This document shows, piece after piece, positions 1 to 9,727 of a stretch of DNA of 64,000 nucleotides. The stretch lies in the NCBI GenBank assembly GCA_014529385.2, contig CM043960.1, positions 72,927,910 to 72,991,909 on the forward strand. The letters are read 5' to 3'. The position numbers and the translations under genes are program-made. The notes under the pieces are model-generated. The model saw nothing but the letters and a program-made list of their open reading frames with translations. It ran no database searches and was not told where the DNA came from. This stretch comes from Adiantum capillus-veneris. Lineage: Eukaryota > Streptophyta > Polypodiopsida > Polypodiales > Pteridaceae. Positions within the stretch are counted from its first letter, which is position 1. Each line of letters starts with the position of its first letter.

Positions 1-634
1 ACATTGGGCTTTATACCCCAACACTTTCCACCCCACACTCACACTTTTCTACTTGCTTACTAATTACTACCACACTGTTTCACATACACAAACAATATTC
101 TTTTCTTAATTCCAGGCACAGGTTCTTTCATCCAGCCCTTCAAACATCACCAAAGCATTTCTTTCTCAAACATGGTCTACTGAAGACAATCCTATATTTC
201 AACAAAAATGAATCTTTCAATTATTGTTAAGGGTTTGCCGCTACCCGCGGACTTTCTCTATCTAACCAAGAGAGCCTTTGCAAAGGATTTACTTATTTGC
301 TAACCGCAAAATGCGCATACTTTCCCAGTTTGTAACCGCAAAGGAGCATCTCGCTAACCGCAAGGCATCTTGCTAACCGCAAGAGACAAAAAGAGAGCTG
401 ATAACCTCAGCTTAATCTCCACTAACCGTGGAATCACGTCGCTACTCTTCTTATATCAAACAGAGTTAGTTTATCAAATAGTAATCATAAATCAAACAAA
501 TTCTTCTCTACTTTATGAAATCATATGGTTTTTTCTTGTGATATAATCACGTTTTCTGGACAGTTTAAGAGAATTCTTAGGCTTGAGTTACCGGTCATCA
601 TGTATAACGATGCAAAATTATAAATTCATCTTAC

Positions 635-814
635 TAGATTAGCAACACGTTCGACTACCTCTCGTGGTTGAGGTTGGATGGCTTTGACTTCTTCCGCAAC
701 CAATATCTCCGCTTGAGCAACGTTTGGAGTGGTTGATGGCTTCCTATGCATCTTTCTTGGAGATGGAGCGACATGAGCGTCCTTCGAGCTTCGAGTCACT
801 CGTTTCGGGGCCAT
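635..814 (-). CDS. LTR-borne 60-codon exon, possible gag N-terminus (3' LTR copy)
   Basis: The minus strand reads from ATG at 814 for 60 codons without a stop, beginning MAPKRVTRSSKDAHV, a basic and Ser/Thr-rich start. The last codon is followed at once by GTAAGATG, a good plant 5' splice donor. The partner LTR has the same exon with identical length, start and donor (8822-9001). A TATA-like box lies about 200 bases upstream. Basic N-termini of this kind are common at the start of gypsy Gag proteins, so I infer a spliced leader exon of gag. The acceptor is not proven. It could also be chance openness in a GC-richer part of the LTR. Confidence 0.45.
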
Positions 815-1012
815 CGTATCGCGAAAGAGAAAGGAGAAAGTGAAAAAGAGAACTCAAAAATTTGAGGGGCAACACTATGATGTTAGAGAAAGAAGTTGGA
901 GGTGGACATGGCTTGAGGGTAAGAGGTTGAGGGAGAGAAGGTAACTCTGACGTCAAGGCAAGAGAGCTTCCACTTTAGAGAGTGTGTGTCCTCAAAGTGA
1001 AGGGAGAGGGGT

Positions 1013-1025
1013 CTTTATATATAGG
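1013..1025 (-). promoter_or_regulatory. TATA-like box in 3' LTR
   Basis: On the minus strand this reads CCTATATATAAAG, at the position matching the CCTATATAAAG box of the other LTR. It lies about 200 bases upstream of the LTR-borne ATG at 814. Only position and sequence support it. Confidence 0.45.
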
Positions 1026-1086
1026 CTCTCAAGGCCAGCTAAGAATAGAGGGAAGCAAGGAGAGATAGGCTCGCTCATGTTCGCGG

Positions 1087-1090
<4 letters not shown>

Positions 1091-1154
<64 letters not shown>
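1091..1154. repeat. (AT)n and poly-T microsatellite in the LTR
   Basis: An almost pure AT dinucleotide run of about 50 bases is followed by about 14 T. The equivalent position in the partner LTR (about 9290-9325) has only an A-rich, AATA-type stretch, so this expansion happened after insertion. Confidence 0.9.
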
Positions 1155-1156
<2 letters not shown>

Positions 1157-1599
1157 CAATTTTTGGACATGGATTCCGATGCGCGATTTCAAACCTCTTA
1201 GATGAAACTTGACTTCCAAGAAAAGAGCTCTAAACTAAGGTTCTCCTCTCTTTCTTTCCTAAAAGTACTCCTCCTACTCCTTCTCCTCTAAAATTACTCC
1301 TCCTTTCCTAAAATTGCTCTCCTTTTCCTAAAATTACTCTCTTTCCAAAAGAGTCAACTCTTTTCTTTAGATACAATCTTGAGGCTTAAGTTTCCCGTCA
1401 ACCTTATTGTTTGCAAGTGATTAAGGGTCATAATTAATAGTTCTAAAGTCCGATTTTTTATCCGATCGTTCCATAAGAATGCTCTTTGACTTAATAAAAT
1501 GTAAACCTCAAATATTTGCAAACTAAATGAAATACTTTTATTGAAAAATGTTAGGTACATTACAATATTTCCAACTTAGGGATTCGAGATGTCCTCATC

Positions 1600-2462
1600 T
1601 CGAGAAAAATTGAGGGTAGTCCTTCTTTAGGGTGGCTTCATCTTCCCATGTTGCATCTTCTTCATGATAGTCTTGCCACTGAACAAGGTGTTCTTTGAGA
1701 ACTCTATTTCAAAGAATCTTCTCTCGAGACTCTAAAATTATAGAAGGTTGGAGCTCCAAGATGTTTTGAGTAGGCATGACAAATTGTTTGTCATTGAGGA
1801 GTTGATCATCACTGGGAATATAGGGTTTTAATAAGCTTACATGAAATACGTCGTGAACTTTGATGTGAGCTGGCAGCTTCAACCTGTAAGCTTGGCTTCC
1901 TATACACTTGATCACTTCGTAAGGGCCACAATAACGTGGACTAAGCTTCTTGTACTTTCCAAGTGATAAGGTACTTCTCTTTGGATGAATCTGAAGAAAA
2001 ACCTTGTCACCTTCTTTGAATCTTCTTTTGGATCTCTTACTATCCGCATACAGATTTTGACGATCCTGAGCTGCCTAAATGTCCTTTCGGATGGTTTTTG
2101 CTTGATTTTCCATTTCTTCTAGCATCTTTTTAGATGTCTCAACTCTAATGGTAGGGTAAAAAAAGTTGAGTGGAGAGACACATTCTTGACCATACAAGGC
2201 ACAAAATGGGGTCATACCAATGCTTTGATGATGAGAAGCATTGTAAGCATACTCCACTAGAGGTAAAAATTAAACCCATCGCTTAGGTTCTCTACTGCAA
2301 TAAGCTCTAAGAATATCTTTGATGACTTGGTTAACTCGTTCTGTTTGACCATCTGATTGAGGATGGTATGCGGTACTGAAGTTTAACTCTATTCCAATTG
2401 CCTTGAAGAGTGAGATCCAAAAGTTTGAAGTAAACTTCACATCTCCATCACTTACAATCCGT
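1600..2462 (-). pseudogene. chromovirus integrase core and C-terminal chromodomain, broken
   Basis: Reading down from 2462, the frame opens at a catalytic-core segment, IVSDGDVKFTS, that carries an aspartate of the integrase triad. It continues through AYHPQSDGQTERVNQ with the glutamate, a linker, and the SH3-like tail with [13 protein letters not shown]. It ends in a chromodomain, LKEHLVQWQDYHEEDATWED, at about 1620-1690. The zinc-binding HHCC region and the first catalytic aspartate are absent because of the deletion at about 2462. In-frame stops occur near 2270, 2075 and 1705. Chromodomains tether integrase to modified histones in related elements. Here the protein would be dead. Confidence 0.85.
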
Positions 2463-3500
2463 TTGGCTTTTCATGAACCTCAAGCTTAAGTGAGGTGAAA
2501 GCTATTGGTCTACCTTCTTGAGCTAATACTCCTCCAACTACTATTCCACTAGCATCAGTGAAAACTTCAAAGGCCTGGTTAAAATCTAGTAGCTTTAGGC
2601 ACGGTGTTGTAGTCACATATTGCTTAAGTTGATCAAATCTTTCTTGGTGTAGTGGTCCCCAGCTTATGTTCACTCCTTTATTCAAAAGATTGGTCAAGGG
2701 TGAAGCAATCACTGCATAATCCTTTATAAAGATTCTATATCATCCTATAATTCCTAAGAATCCTCTATGCTCACTTGCATTTGATGGCTGAGGCCATTCA
2801 ACAATGTCTTGAACTTTAGCAGGGTCCACTGAGATTCCTTCATGCAATATAATGAACCCAAATACTCAATCCTTGGAGTGAAAAATGAACACTTGCTCAT
2901 ATTTGCATATTGCTTGTGTTCTCAAAGAGTATCCAACACCTTTCTCAGGTGGTCTTCATGTTCTTCTTCATCCTTTGAGTAGATTATAATATCATCAAAC
3001 AAGACAAGAACAAAGTCATCTAGGTACGGCCTAGAAATATCCTGCATCAATCTATTGAAAGTAGCTGGAGCATTAGTCAGAACAAATGAAATTACTATAA
3101 ACTCAAAATGTCCATATCAGGTGTTGAAAACTGTCTTTGGAATATCTGACTCCTTTATTCAGATTTGATAATAACCAAATCTTAGATCTATCTTTGAGAA
3201 GACCTTGGAACTATGTAGTCTGTCCAACAGTTCATTGATTCGTGGGATAGGATAGTTGTTTTTAATTTTTACCTGGTTTAGTCCTCTGTAATTTATGTAG
3301 AGTCGTAAAGTCCCATATTTCTTCTTTTGAAAAAGTACTGGTGCTCCCCAACTTGATTTACTCGGTCTAATAAATCCTTGTTCTATAAGTTTACGAAGTT
3401 GCTCCTTTAATTCAATGCCTCTGGTAGTGCCATTTTATAAGGTCTCTTTGACACTGGCTCACTTCCTGGAAGAATCTCTATCTTATGATCAATCTCTCCA
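2452..3500 (-). pseudogene. chromovirus reverse transcriptase and partial RNase H, broken
   Basis: The minus strand gives recognisable RT motifs. [14 protein letters not shown] is followed by [20 protein letters not shown], in which the catalytic FDD is kept at about 2990. The connection and start of RNase H (VFTDASGIVVGGVLAQEG) follow at 2520-2600. The region near 3300-3400 encodes the upstream fingers. Stops split the frame repeatedly, for example near 2715-2960. RNase H stops at KLEVHEK, where the sequence jumps into integrase. The family is assigned from these motifs and from order with the neighbouring domains. Confidence 0.8.
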
Positions 3501-3628
3501 TTGGGAGGAAGAGAGGCGAGATCTTTAGGGAAGACATCTGAATATTCATGAAGCCAAGAGGGTTTCATAACGCTTGATTTTTGAATCCATCTTGTTCAGC
3601 TTGACCATAAATATTTGTTGTCCGGTCT

Positions 3629-4050
3629 TCATACCTTTGAGTAGACGGTTGTCTTTACTAATTGAATCTTTGGAATCCCATTATTTCCCTGTAGTTCGAC
3701 TTCTTTTGCTTGACTATCTCTAAAGCTCATACTACCTAGGACACAGTGGATTCTACCTCGATTCTTAGATAACCAATCCATCCCAAGAATTCCATCATAC
3801 ATCCCAACTGGTAAGGTTCTAAAGAAAGCTGAAGTAGCATGTCCTCCTAGTTCAAAGTCAAGGGTTCCCACAAAACATTGTGATACCACGGTTTTCCCAT
3901 TAGCCAATTCTATTGTCATGGGTTTAGCTTGTTTTTTATTCAAGTTCAACTTTTGCAAGCATTTTGGGGATAGACAAGAATGGGTACTACCACAATCAAT
4001 GAGGAGGTTAACACTAGAACGGTAACCTAACAGGACATAAAAGTGTCCTT
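3629..4050 (-). pseudogene. chromovirus aspartic protease
   Basis: The frame contains NLLIDCGSTHSC, the retropepsin active site as D-C-G in place of the common D-S/T-G, and later GILGMDWL, the conserved strand-flap region. Together these are the usual signature of the plant Ty3/gypsy protease. The frame is open from about 4129 to 3629, but its N-terminal 25-30 codons come from the insert that begins at about 4049 and not from the element. The protease would normally follow the Gag zinc knuckle in the same polyprotein. Here it is separated from it by about 1.3 kb. Confidence 0.75.
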
Positions 4051-5331
4051 TCAAGGTTTTGGAAAAAAAATCCAAAACCATAGTAGATCCACTCATTTTG
4101 AAAAATCCTTTCATGAGCTTATAGTTCAATAACTACTACATATGGAAAAAATGAGAAACTTGTAATTTTTCTCATCCCTTGGTCACTACAAGCCTCCAAA
4201 GTTGATGAACCAGTGCATTTTGCCCAAAACAGCAATTTCTTACTATTGATTGCATATAAATAAGAGTGGGGATTTTTGTAGGACATGAGATAAAATGACC
4301 TGTTAACTTCAATGGGTTGGTGACCAAAACATATGGTTTCTTTTACCTCACTAAATGTTTTTGGGAAAAACAAATAGGTACAAAAAAGTTGCATTTTTGC
4401 CATTCTGCGGACCTATCATCAAAGTTTCTATAGTCACGCTCAATACAGATACTATATACATGTTCTCTTAGTTACCTTTGGGCCTTTGGATTCAAAAGGA
4501 GCCATGGAGCATGTCAAAAGGATAATGGATCTCTTACAATTGGAACCTTGGGGCAATGATAAAGTGCTAAATACAGCAAACATGAAAAAACTGGGTTTAG
4601 CATTATGACCTCTAGAAACCCATAGAAACTACTCAATATCTAGCCAAGTTTGTAGTCTATGATTAGATATGGTTACTACCTACAAAATACACACAATTGG
4701 CCTAAGAAACTAGCAATATTGAGAAAGTTATACTTGCTACTCTAAAATGTATCGTATTCTTCAGCAATCAAAAAACTCAACCATCATCATAGACTATGCT
4801 ATATAGCATATTAGGTCCCCCAAAACTCAAGTAAGATTAGATTTATGTTATACATTACACTTACACAATCAAAATTGAATTTGGATATCCAGAAAGACAC
4901 CAAAAAAATCATTAAAGTGCTAATTTTGGCCAAAAAAAAGGATTATGCAATTCTTGTAAATTGGTCATAACTTTCAATTTTAACACTTAGCTCTCCCTAC
5001 AAGCATCAAAACATGTTGAGAACTATGAAGGGCTAACCTCTAGCCATCTAAACCCACAAACGTGAATTTTAGAGTGGTATAGTTGCCAAAAATTGAAAAA
5101 AAGCCAAAAACAGGACCCGTTTTTTCACACAATTTAGGTTCAAAAATGTTGTGCAAGAGTAAGGTTAATGGTGAGATCGATACTCCAAAAAAAATGCTAA
5201 GTTTTTTTCAGATCATAAGGCAAGTTTGTGGATATATAGCACCTAGAAATTCATTTTCATACTCTTCAAATAATTCAAGAAAAATGGTCACTTGACAGGA
5301 CACAAAAGTGTCCAAGGACATAAAAGTGTCC
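4033..5331. mobile_element. 1.27-kb unknown insert at the gag-protease junction
   Basis: The near-palindrome GGACATAAAAGTGTCC lies at 4033-4048 and again at 5316-5331, with a variant (GGACACAAAAGTGTCC) at 5298-5313. Read on the minus strand, both outer copies encode the same GHFYV peptide of the host element. The DNA between them therefore looks inserted, with a 16-base duplication or a repeat-mediated rearrangement. The insert is AT-rich, with no recognisable domain; the longest frame, at 4119-4403, has no family resemblance that I can see. No terminal inverted repeats or poly-A tail are clear. It could be a LINE- or SINE-type insertion or a non-autonomous DNA element. Confidence 0.5.
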
Positions 5332-6360
5332 TGTTACCATTCGAGTGTTAAAAGGTTTACCTTGATGGGTTGCTGGTGTTTGAATAACAAAAAATTGTCT
5401 TTGGGCTCTAGAGTTGTCAATAGCTGCATAAATTCTTGCTCTCTCTTCTTCTTCTCCAAGAATAGGCTCTCCTAAGACTACATGTACATGGGCATTCATA
5501 CCTTGACCTCTTCCAAAGGCTCTGGTTGCTCTTTCTTGTCCTCTACCTCGTCCATTGTTATGTCCAAAAGGGTGGTATCTTTGATCTACTTTAGCTGCTG
5601 CTGTTGCTCTATTCGTTAGACGTGGATATCTGTTCTGAAAATGTCCCAACTCTCCACATTCAAAGCATCTAACATCTGAGCGTTAAGGGTTTTGAGCATT
5701 AGCAGCATAAGCTCTTTGTGGTTGTCCAATATTATTGGGAAGCCTTATTGCTCGTCTCGCTCCGTTGAAACTTTGATTTTGTTCAACTCTCCTTCTAATC
5801 CCTTGCTCCTTCATTAAGGGCTTAGCTCGTAGTAAAGCATCTTGCACAGTAGTAGGTTTCATGGCTTCTAATCGTGAGCTCATTGGTTCTCTTAAACATT
5901 GACAGAAACGAGCTACTTGCTGCTCTATGGTCATTGGCCGAGCATAATGCCTAAGCCTTACAAAATTTGAGTATTACTCTTCCAAGGTTAAATTGTATTG
6001 CTTCAAGCTAAAGAAATAATTAATATTCAATGCTTCGTTTGCAAGAGGTAAGTATCTTTCCTTCACTGCCTGCTTAATTTCCCTCCAGCTTTGGGAGTTC
6101 TCCAATACTCCCATGTCAGGACAATGTTTTTTCCACCATAATTTTGCTTCACCAAAGAGGCGAAACATCCCTAGCATCGCTTGATTTGCAGGTGCAGTCT
6201 TTGCAGCCAATAAGTAATCATCCATAGCTTCAATCCATAATCATGCATCCTTCTCAATATCAACACCCTCTCCTTTAAAAGAAGGTGGTTGCATTTTTTT
6301 CAACAATAACTTCTTCTCCTGAATCTCGGTATAGATAGCATCGTTCTGAGGGTTTTCCAT
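5316..6360 (-). pseudogene. chromovirus gag with zinc knuckle, broken
   Basis: The likely start is the ATG at 6358-6360 (MENPQNDAIYTEI), followed by a PPSFKGEG motif typical of gypsy capsid starts. A stop falls near 6240. Capsid sequence continues at 6225-5974 (FRLFGEAKLWWKKHC) and 5934-5683. The knuckle reads CFECGELGHFQNRY at about 5665-5625, a CCHC whose last cysteine is replaced by tyrosine. The Gly/Arg-rich tail runs to 5332. Capsid and knuckle package the element RNA in intact relatives. Frameshifts or stops break the frame near 6240, 5970 and 5685. Confidence 0.75.
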
Positions 6361-6450
6361 TATAGGAGTGATTTGAGCATTCTCCTTAGTGTACGCATAT
6401 ATTATTGTTAATATTCATAATAGCCCAAAACACTAGGGTATTGTCTAGAC

Positions 6451-6702
6451 TTAGACTTATCCAGTCCACTAAAAGTTCAACCATATAACTTTACCAATCT
6501 TGACTTACCCAGTCTATTAAAACTTAACCAATTTCAGTCCATCAAAGCTCAGTCACATGACTTAACCAGTCATAGCTTACCCAGCCCATCAGAAATTGGT
6601 CACATGACTTAACCAGTCAATGAGTCATCCAATCACACGACTTAGCCAATCATACAATTTTCTTTGAAGAAAAACAACTCAATCAAATGACTTAACCAGT
6701 CA
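6451..6702. repeat. degenerate GACTTAACCAGTC repeats in the leader
   Basis: Around ten imperfect copies of a motif close to GACTTAACCAGTCA occur at irregular 15-50 base spacing, at about 6454, 6501, 6521, 6559, 6574, 6605, 6639 and 6688. They lie in the untranslated leader between the primer site and gag. They are an old, decayed minisatellite or multiple protein or RNA binding sites; the sequence cannot decide which. Confidence 0.6.
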
Positions 6703-7095
6703 ACAATCTTTTGAAGCAAAACATTACTATTTATAAACTCATCAAAAATCCATATAGGGCTATACAAAAGATCTCTCCATGACAATATATAATAGAGATT
6801 TCAACCATAGTTGTAATACACATCGGCTGACATGTCGCAAAAGATTGGTGGTTGGTGATGTGGATATAAGAAGCGAAACACAAGAGGAAGCTTGGGGTAG
6901 CCAATGAAATCTTTTTTCTTGAAGGTCGGTCAAGTGTGATTGTCAATAACAACTTGATTGGCAAGGATAATTGATGTCACTTTGTCATAAACCCATCGAT
7001 TACGAATCGTGACTCCATCCGGGGCCATGATAGTTAGTGGTGCTTCATAAAATTGAAAGTATGAAACCAGCTTCAATTCTTCAGCCCACTTGATT

Positions 7096-7321
7096 CTGTG
7101 CCCGGGGCAGTCACTTATCAAAAGACCCCTATATCACGTGTGTTCAAGAGGTAATTAATAATACCCCAGTATACATACTATACTTACACTGTGAGCCTAT
7201 TTAAAAAACCCCCCACCCCCCTCTGTATGTATACATTTTTATACATTTTGGTCTTTTAATAATCCTCTCCGGTTAACTCACGTGATATCATACACATTCT
7301 AAAAAGTGACCGCCCCGGGAT
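7096..7321. repeat. imperfect inverted repeat pair in the leader
   Basis: The arm at about 7100-7139 and the reverse complement of the arm at about 7280-7321 share CACGTGATAT at the inner end and AAGTGACYGCCCCGGG at the outer end. The middle of each arm is diverged. The arms enclose about 140 bases with a C/A-rich run. This could be a small inverted-repeat transposon remnant or a leader hairpin. No clear target duplication is seen. Confidence 0.5.
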
Positions 7322-7603
7322 TTGATGTAGGTCAATCTCCAAGTGTTCAATGTGACGTGCTCGGATAGCGAAGGTTGTTCCACGAACCCAACGACATGTA
7401 TATAACCATGTATTTGGTGGATCAAAATTGATGTGAGGTGCAAAAACCTTGTCAACGATGAGGAACACATTCTCACAAAATTCGAACATTGGTGATTGGC
7501 AAGCAGTGTGATATATTGCCTTAAAGATAGTTAAATAGTCGATTTCCATAAACTCGTCCCACAAAACAAATAGGGTAACAGTGTCAAGAAAGTATTCATG
7601 CAA
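7256..7603 (-). other. unrecognised 115-codon open frame in the leader
   Basis: The minus strand is open for 115 codons close to the primer-binding site, ending with SRELTGEDY inside the right arm of the inverted repeat. I do not recognise a domain. The composition is not low-complexity and the length is modestly more than expected by chance. A second short open frame (7121-6930, then 6964-6731) follows it. It may be a captured fragment carried in the leader, or chance. Confidence 0.25.
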
Positions 7604-7649
7604 TCAAACCCAAGAATAGCACAGACGGTTAAAAAACCAAACTTCTAAA

Positions 7650-7661
7650 GCTCTGATACCA
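7650..7661 (-). promoter_or_regulatory. primer-binding site, initiator tRNA-Met type
   Basis: The minus strand reads TGGTATCAGAGC, the usual plant site complementary to the 3' end of initiator tRNA-Met. It lies two bases inside the 5' LTR terminus and so fixes both the LTR boundary at 7664 and the direction of the element. Confidence 0.9.
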
Positions 7662-8359
7662 ATTGTGAGGTCCCCTACCCCAAGAAGATTGGGTCGACTT
7701 GATAGATGGCCTCCCTTTATTCTCCTTTTCCATTGACGTCACCCTAGTTTTTTTTCACAAAGTAGAGATACGAGCAACAGAAGAGAGGAAGTCCTCTATC
7801 CATCATTTACGTGGTTATAAGGGTCGTACGCCACAAGGTAGGTCGATAAATCTAGGATTCCAATGAAACTGTTTCCTAACATAAAGATGAAATCTCATTG
7901 ACATATTTAGAATCCATAAACAATGCCTTTTTTCCCACGTTTAAGAGGCACGACCACCATCCATAAACCATAAATATGATATGAGACTTAGTCTAAACTA
8001 ACTAGTAATCTTGTGGGCACGTAGATTTGGGACATTTCGACTCTTGGCACAATGAGTCTCTACTTTCACTTCTCTTAATAAGAGGGAGTGGAGAGTTTCT
8101 CTACCGACTAATTGAGACCACCCATCCTTGACTGGCAACCTGAGCCAGCCCTCACGTTCCACCCCACACTCACACTTTTCTACTTGTTTACTGATTACTA
8201 CCACACTGTTTCACATACACAAACAATATTCTTTTCTTAATTCCAGGCAGAGGTTTATTCATCCAGCCCTTCAAACATCACCAAAACATTTCTTTCTCAA
8301 ACATGGTCTACTAAATACAATCCTATATTTCAACAAAAATGAATCTTTCAAATGATCTT

Positions 8360-8570
8360 AAGAGTTTGCCGCTACCCGCGGACTTTCTCTGTCTACCCAA
8401 CAGAGCCTTTGCAAAGGATTTACTTATTTGCTAACCACGAAATGGCGCATACTTTCTCAGTCGCTAACCGCAAGGTATCCTGCTAACCGCAAGAGACAAA
8501 AAGAGAGCTGATAACCTTAGCTTAATCTTCGCTAACTGCGAAATCACCTCGCTAACCGCGAGTCCCATCT
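8360..8570. promoter_or_regulatory. cluster of GCTAACCGCRAG motifs in the LTR
   Basis: Five or so copies of a motif close to GCTAACCGCAAG occur within 200 bases. A matching cluster sits in the other LTR at about 240-440. The reverse strand contains CGGTTA, which fits the MYB core consensus CNGTTR. In the element's direction the cluster lies downstream of the TATA box and of the LTR-borne exon, so a role as an intronic or transcribed enhancer is only a guess. Confidence 0.4.
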
Positions 8571-8821
8571 GGAAACAAGATATTCTTTCAGCAATTGTTT
8601 TCCTTATGTGATTTCTCAAGCAAGATTAACTAACTTCTAATATCAAACAGAGATAGTTTATCAAACATTAATAAAAAATCAAACAATTCCTTCTCTACTC
8701 TATGAAATCATATGCTTGTTTCTTGTGATATAATCACATTTTCTTGACAGTTTAAGGGAATTCATAGGCTTAACTTTCTGGTCATCATGTATAACGATGC
8801 AAAATTATAAATTCATCTTAC

Positions 8822-9001
8822 CAAATTAGCAACACATTTGACTACCTCTTGTGGTTGAGGTTGGATGGCTTCGACTTCTTTCGCAACCAATTACTCCGCT
8901 TGAGCAACATTTGGAGTGGTTGATGCCTTCCTCTGCATCTTTCTTGGAGGTGGAGTGACATGAGCATCCTTCGAGCTTCGAGTCACTCGTTTCGGGGCCA
9001 T
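8822..9001 (-). pseudogene. LTR-borne 60-codon exon, 5' LTR copy with one stop
   Basis: This copy has the same start, length (180 bases) and following donor GTAAGATG as the exon at 635-814. Here codon 37 is TAA where the other copy has ATA (isoleucine). It would be the copy actually transcribed from the 5' LTR. The reading frame otherwise matches, and most differences are single substitutions. Confidence 0.45.
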
Positions 9002-9212
9002 CATATCGCAAAAGATAAAGGAGAAAGTGAGAAAGAGAACTCAAAAATTTGAGGGGCAACACGATGATGGCAGAGAAAGAAGTTGGAGATGGAGATGGAT
9101 TGAGGGTAAGAGCTTGAGGGAGAGAGGTTGAGGGAGAGAAGGTAACTCTTACGTCAAAGCAAGAGAGCTTCCGGTTCAGATAGTGTGTGTCCTCAAAGTG
9201 AAGGGAGAGGGG

Positions 9213-9224
9213 TCTTTATATAGG
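9213..9224 (-). promoter_or_regulatory. TATA-like box of the chromovirus 5' LTR
   Basis: The minus strand reads CCTATATAAAGA, followed by a pyrimidine-rich CCCCTCTCCC stretch. It is conserved in the partner LTR and lies about 210 bases upstream of the LTR-borne ATG. Confidence 0.5.
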
Positions 9225-9727
9225 CTCTCAAGGCTAGCTAAGAATAGAGGGAAGCAAGGAGAAATAGGCTCGTGCACGTTCGTGTGCGATTGAAAAAATA
9301 AAATAATAAATAAATAAATATATTTGGACATGAATTTCAATGAGCAATTTCGAATCTTTTAGATGAAACTTGAATTCCAAAAAAAGAGCTCTAAACTAAG
9401 CTCCTTCTCTCTTTCTTTCTTAAAAGTACTCATCCTACTCCTTCTTCTCTAAAATTACTCCTCCTTTCCTAAAATTTCTCTCCTTTTCCTTAAATTACTC
9501 TCTCTTTCTAAACGAGTCAACTCTTATCTTTAGATACAATCTTGAGGCTTACGTTTCCCATCAACCTTATTGTTTTCAAGTGAATAAGGGTCATAATGAA
9601 TAGTTCTAAAGTCTGATTTTTTAATCCATCATGCTATTAGAATGCTCTTTGACTTAGTAAAATGCAAAATGTAGATATTTGCAAAGTAAATGAAATACTT
9701 TTATTGAAAAATATTGGGTACATTACA

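Larger units (their letters stand above)
1..1564 (-). repeat. 3' LTR of chromovirus, truncated by window start
   Basis: From about base 25 this stretch aligns along its length with 8155-9727, in the same order and orientation. Both copies end at GGTACATTACA, after which homology stops. On the element's strand the LTR therefore starts TGTAATGTACC. The other end lies before base 1, because the partner LTR extends about 490 bases further to its TG terminus at 7664. The copies differ by scattered substitutions and by an AT microsatellite at 1091-1140 that the partner lacks, so the insertion is not recent. It carries a TATA-like box, an open 60-codon exon and a cluster of GCTAACCGCAAG repeats, each listed separately. 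Confidence 0.85.
1565..7663 (-). mobile_element. Ty3/gypsy chromovirus internal region, degenerate
   Basis: This is the internal part of an LTR retrotransposon, read from 7663 down to 1565. In element order it holds the primer-binding site (7650-7661), a long leader, gag (about 6360-5316), protease (about 4030-3629), reverse transcriptase (about 3500-2715), a partial RNase H, an integrase core, and a C-terminal chromodomain next to the 3' LTR. The chromodomain places it in the chromovirus branch. Stops and frameshifts occur in every domain. A foreign insert of about 1.27 kb splits the gag-protease junction, and a deletion joins RNase H to integrase. No clear purine-rich tract precedes the 3' LTR. 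It cannot encode a working set of proteins. Confidence 0.85.
7664..9727 (-). repeat. 5' LTR of chromovirus (2064 bp)
   Basis: The plus strand begins TGTGAGGTCCCC directly beside the primer-binding site and ends GGTACATTACA, so the LTR has TG...CA termini. Bases 8155-9727 align with 25-1564. A TATA-like box is at 9213-9224 and an LTR-borne exon at 8822-9001. At 2 kb it is long for the group. The target duplication cannot be tested because the other outer end is outside the window. Confidence 0.85.

Noticed and set aside
984-1219. Open frames of Tyr-Ile repeats
   Set aside because: Translation of the AT microsatellite inside the LTR.
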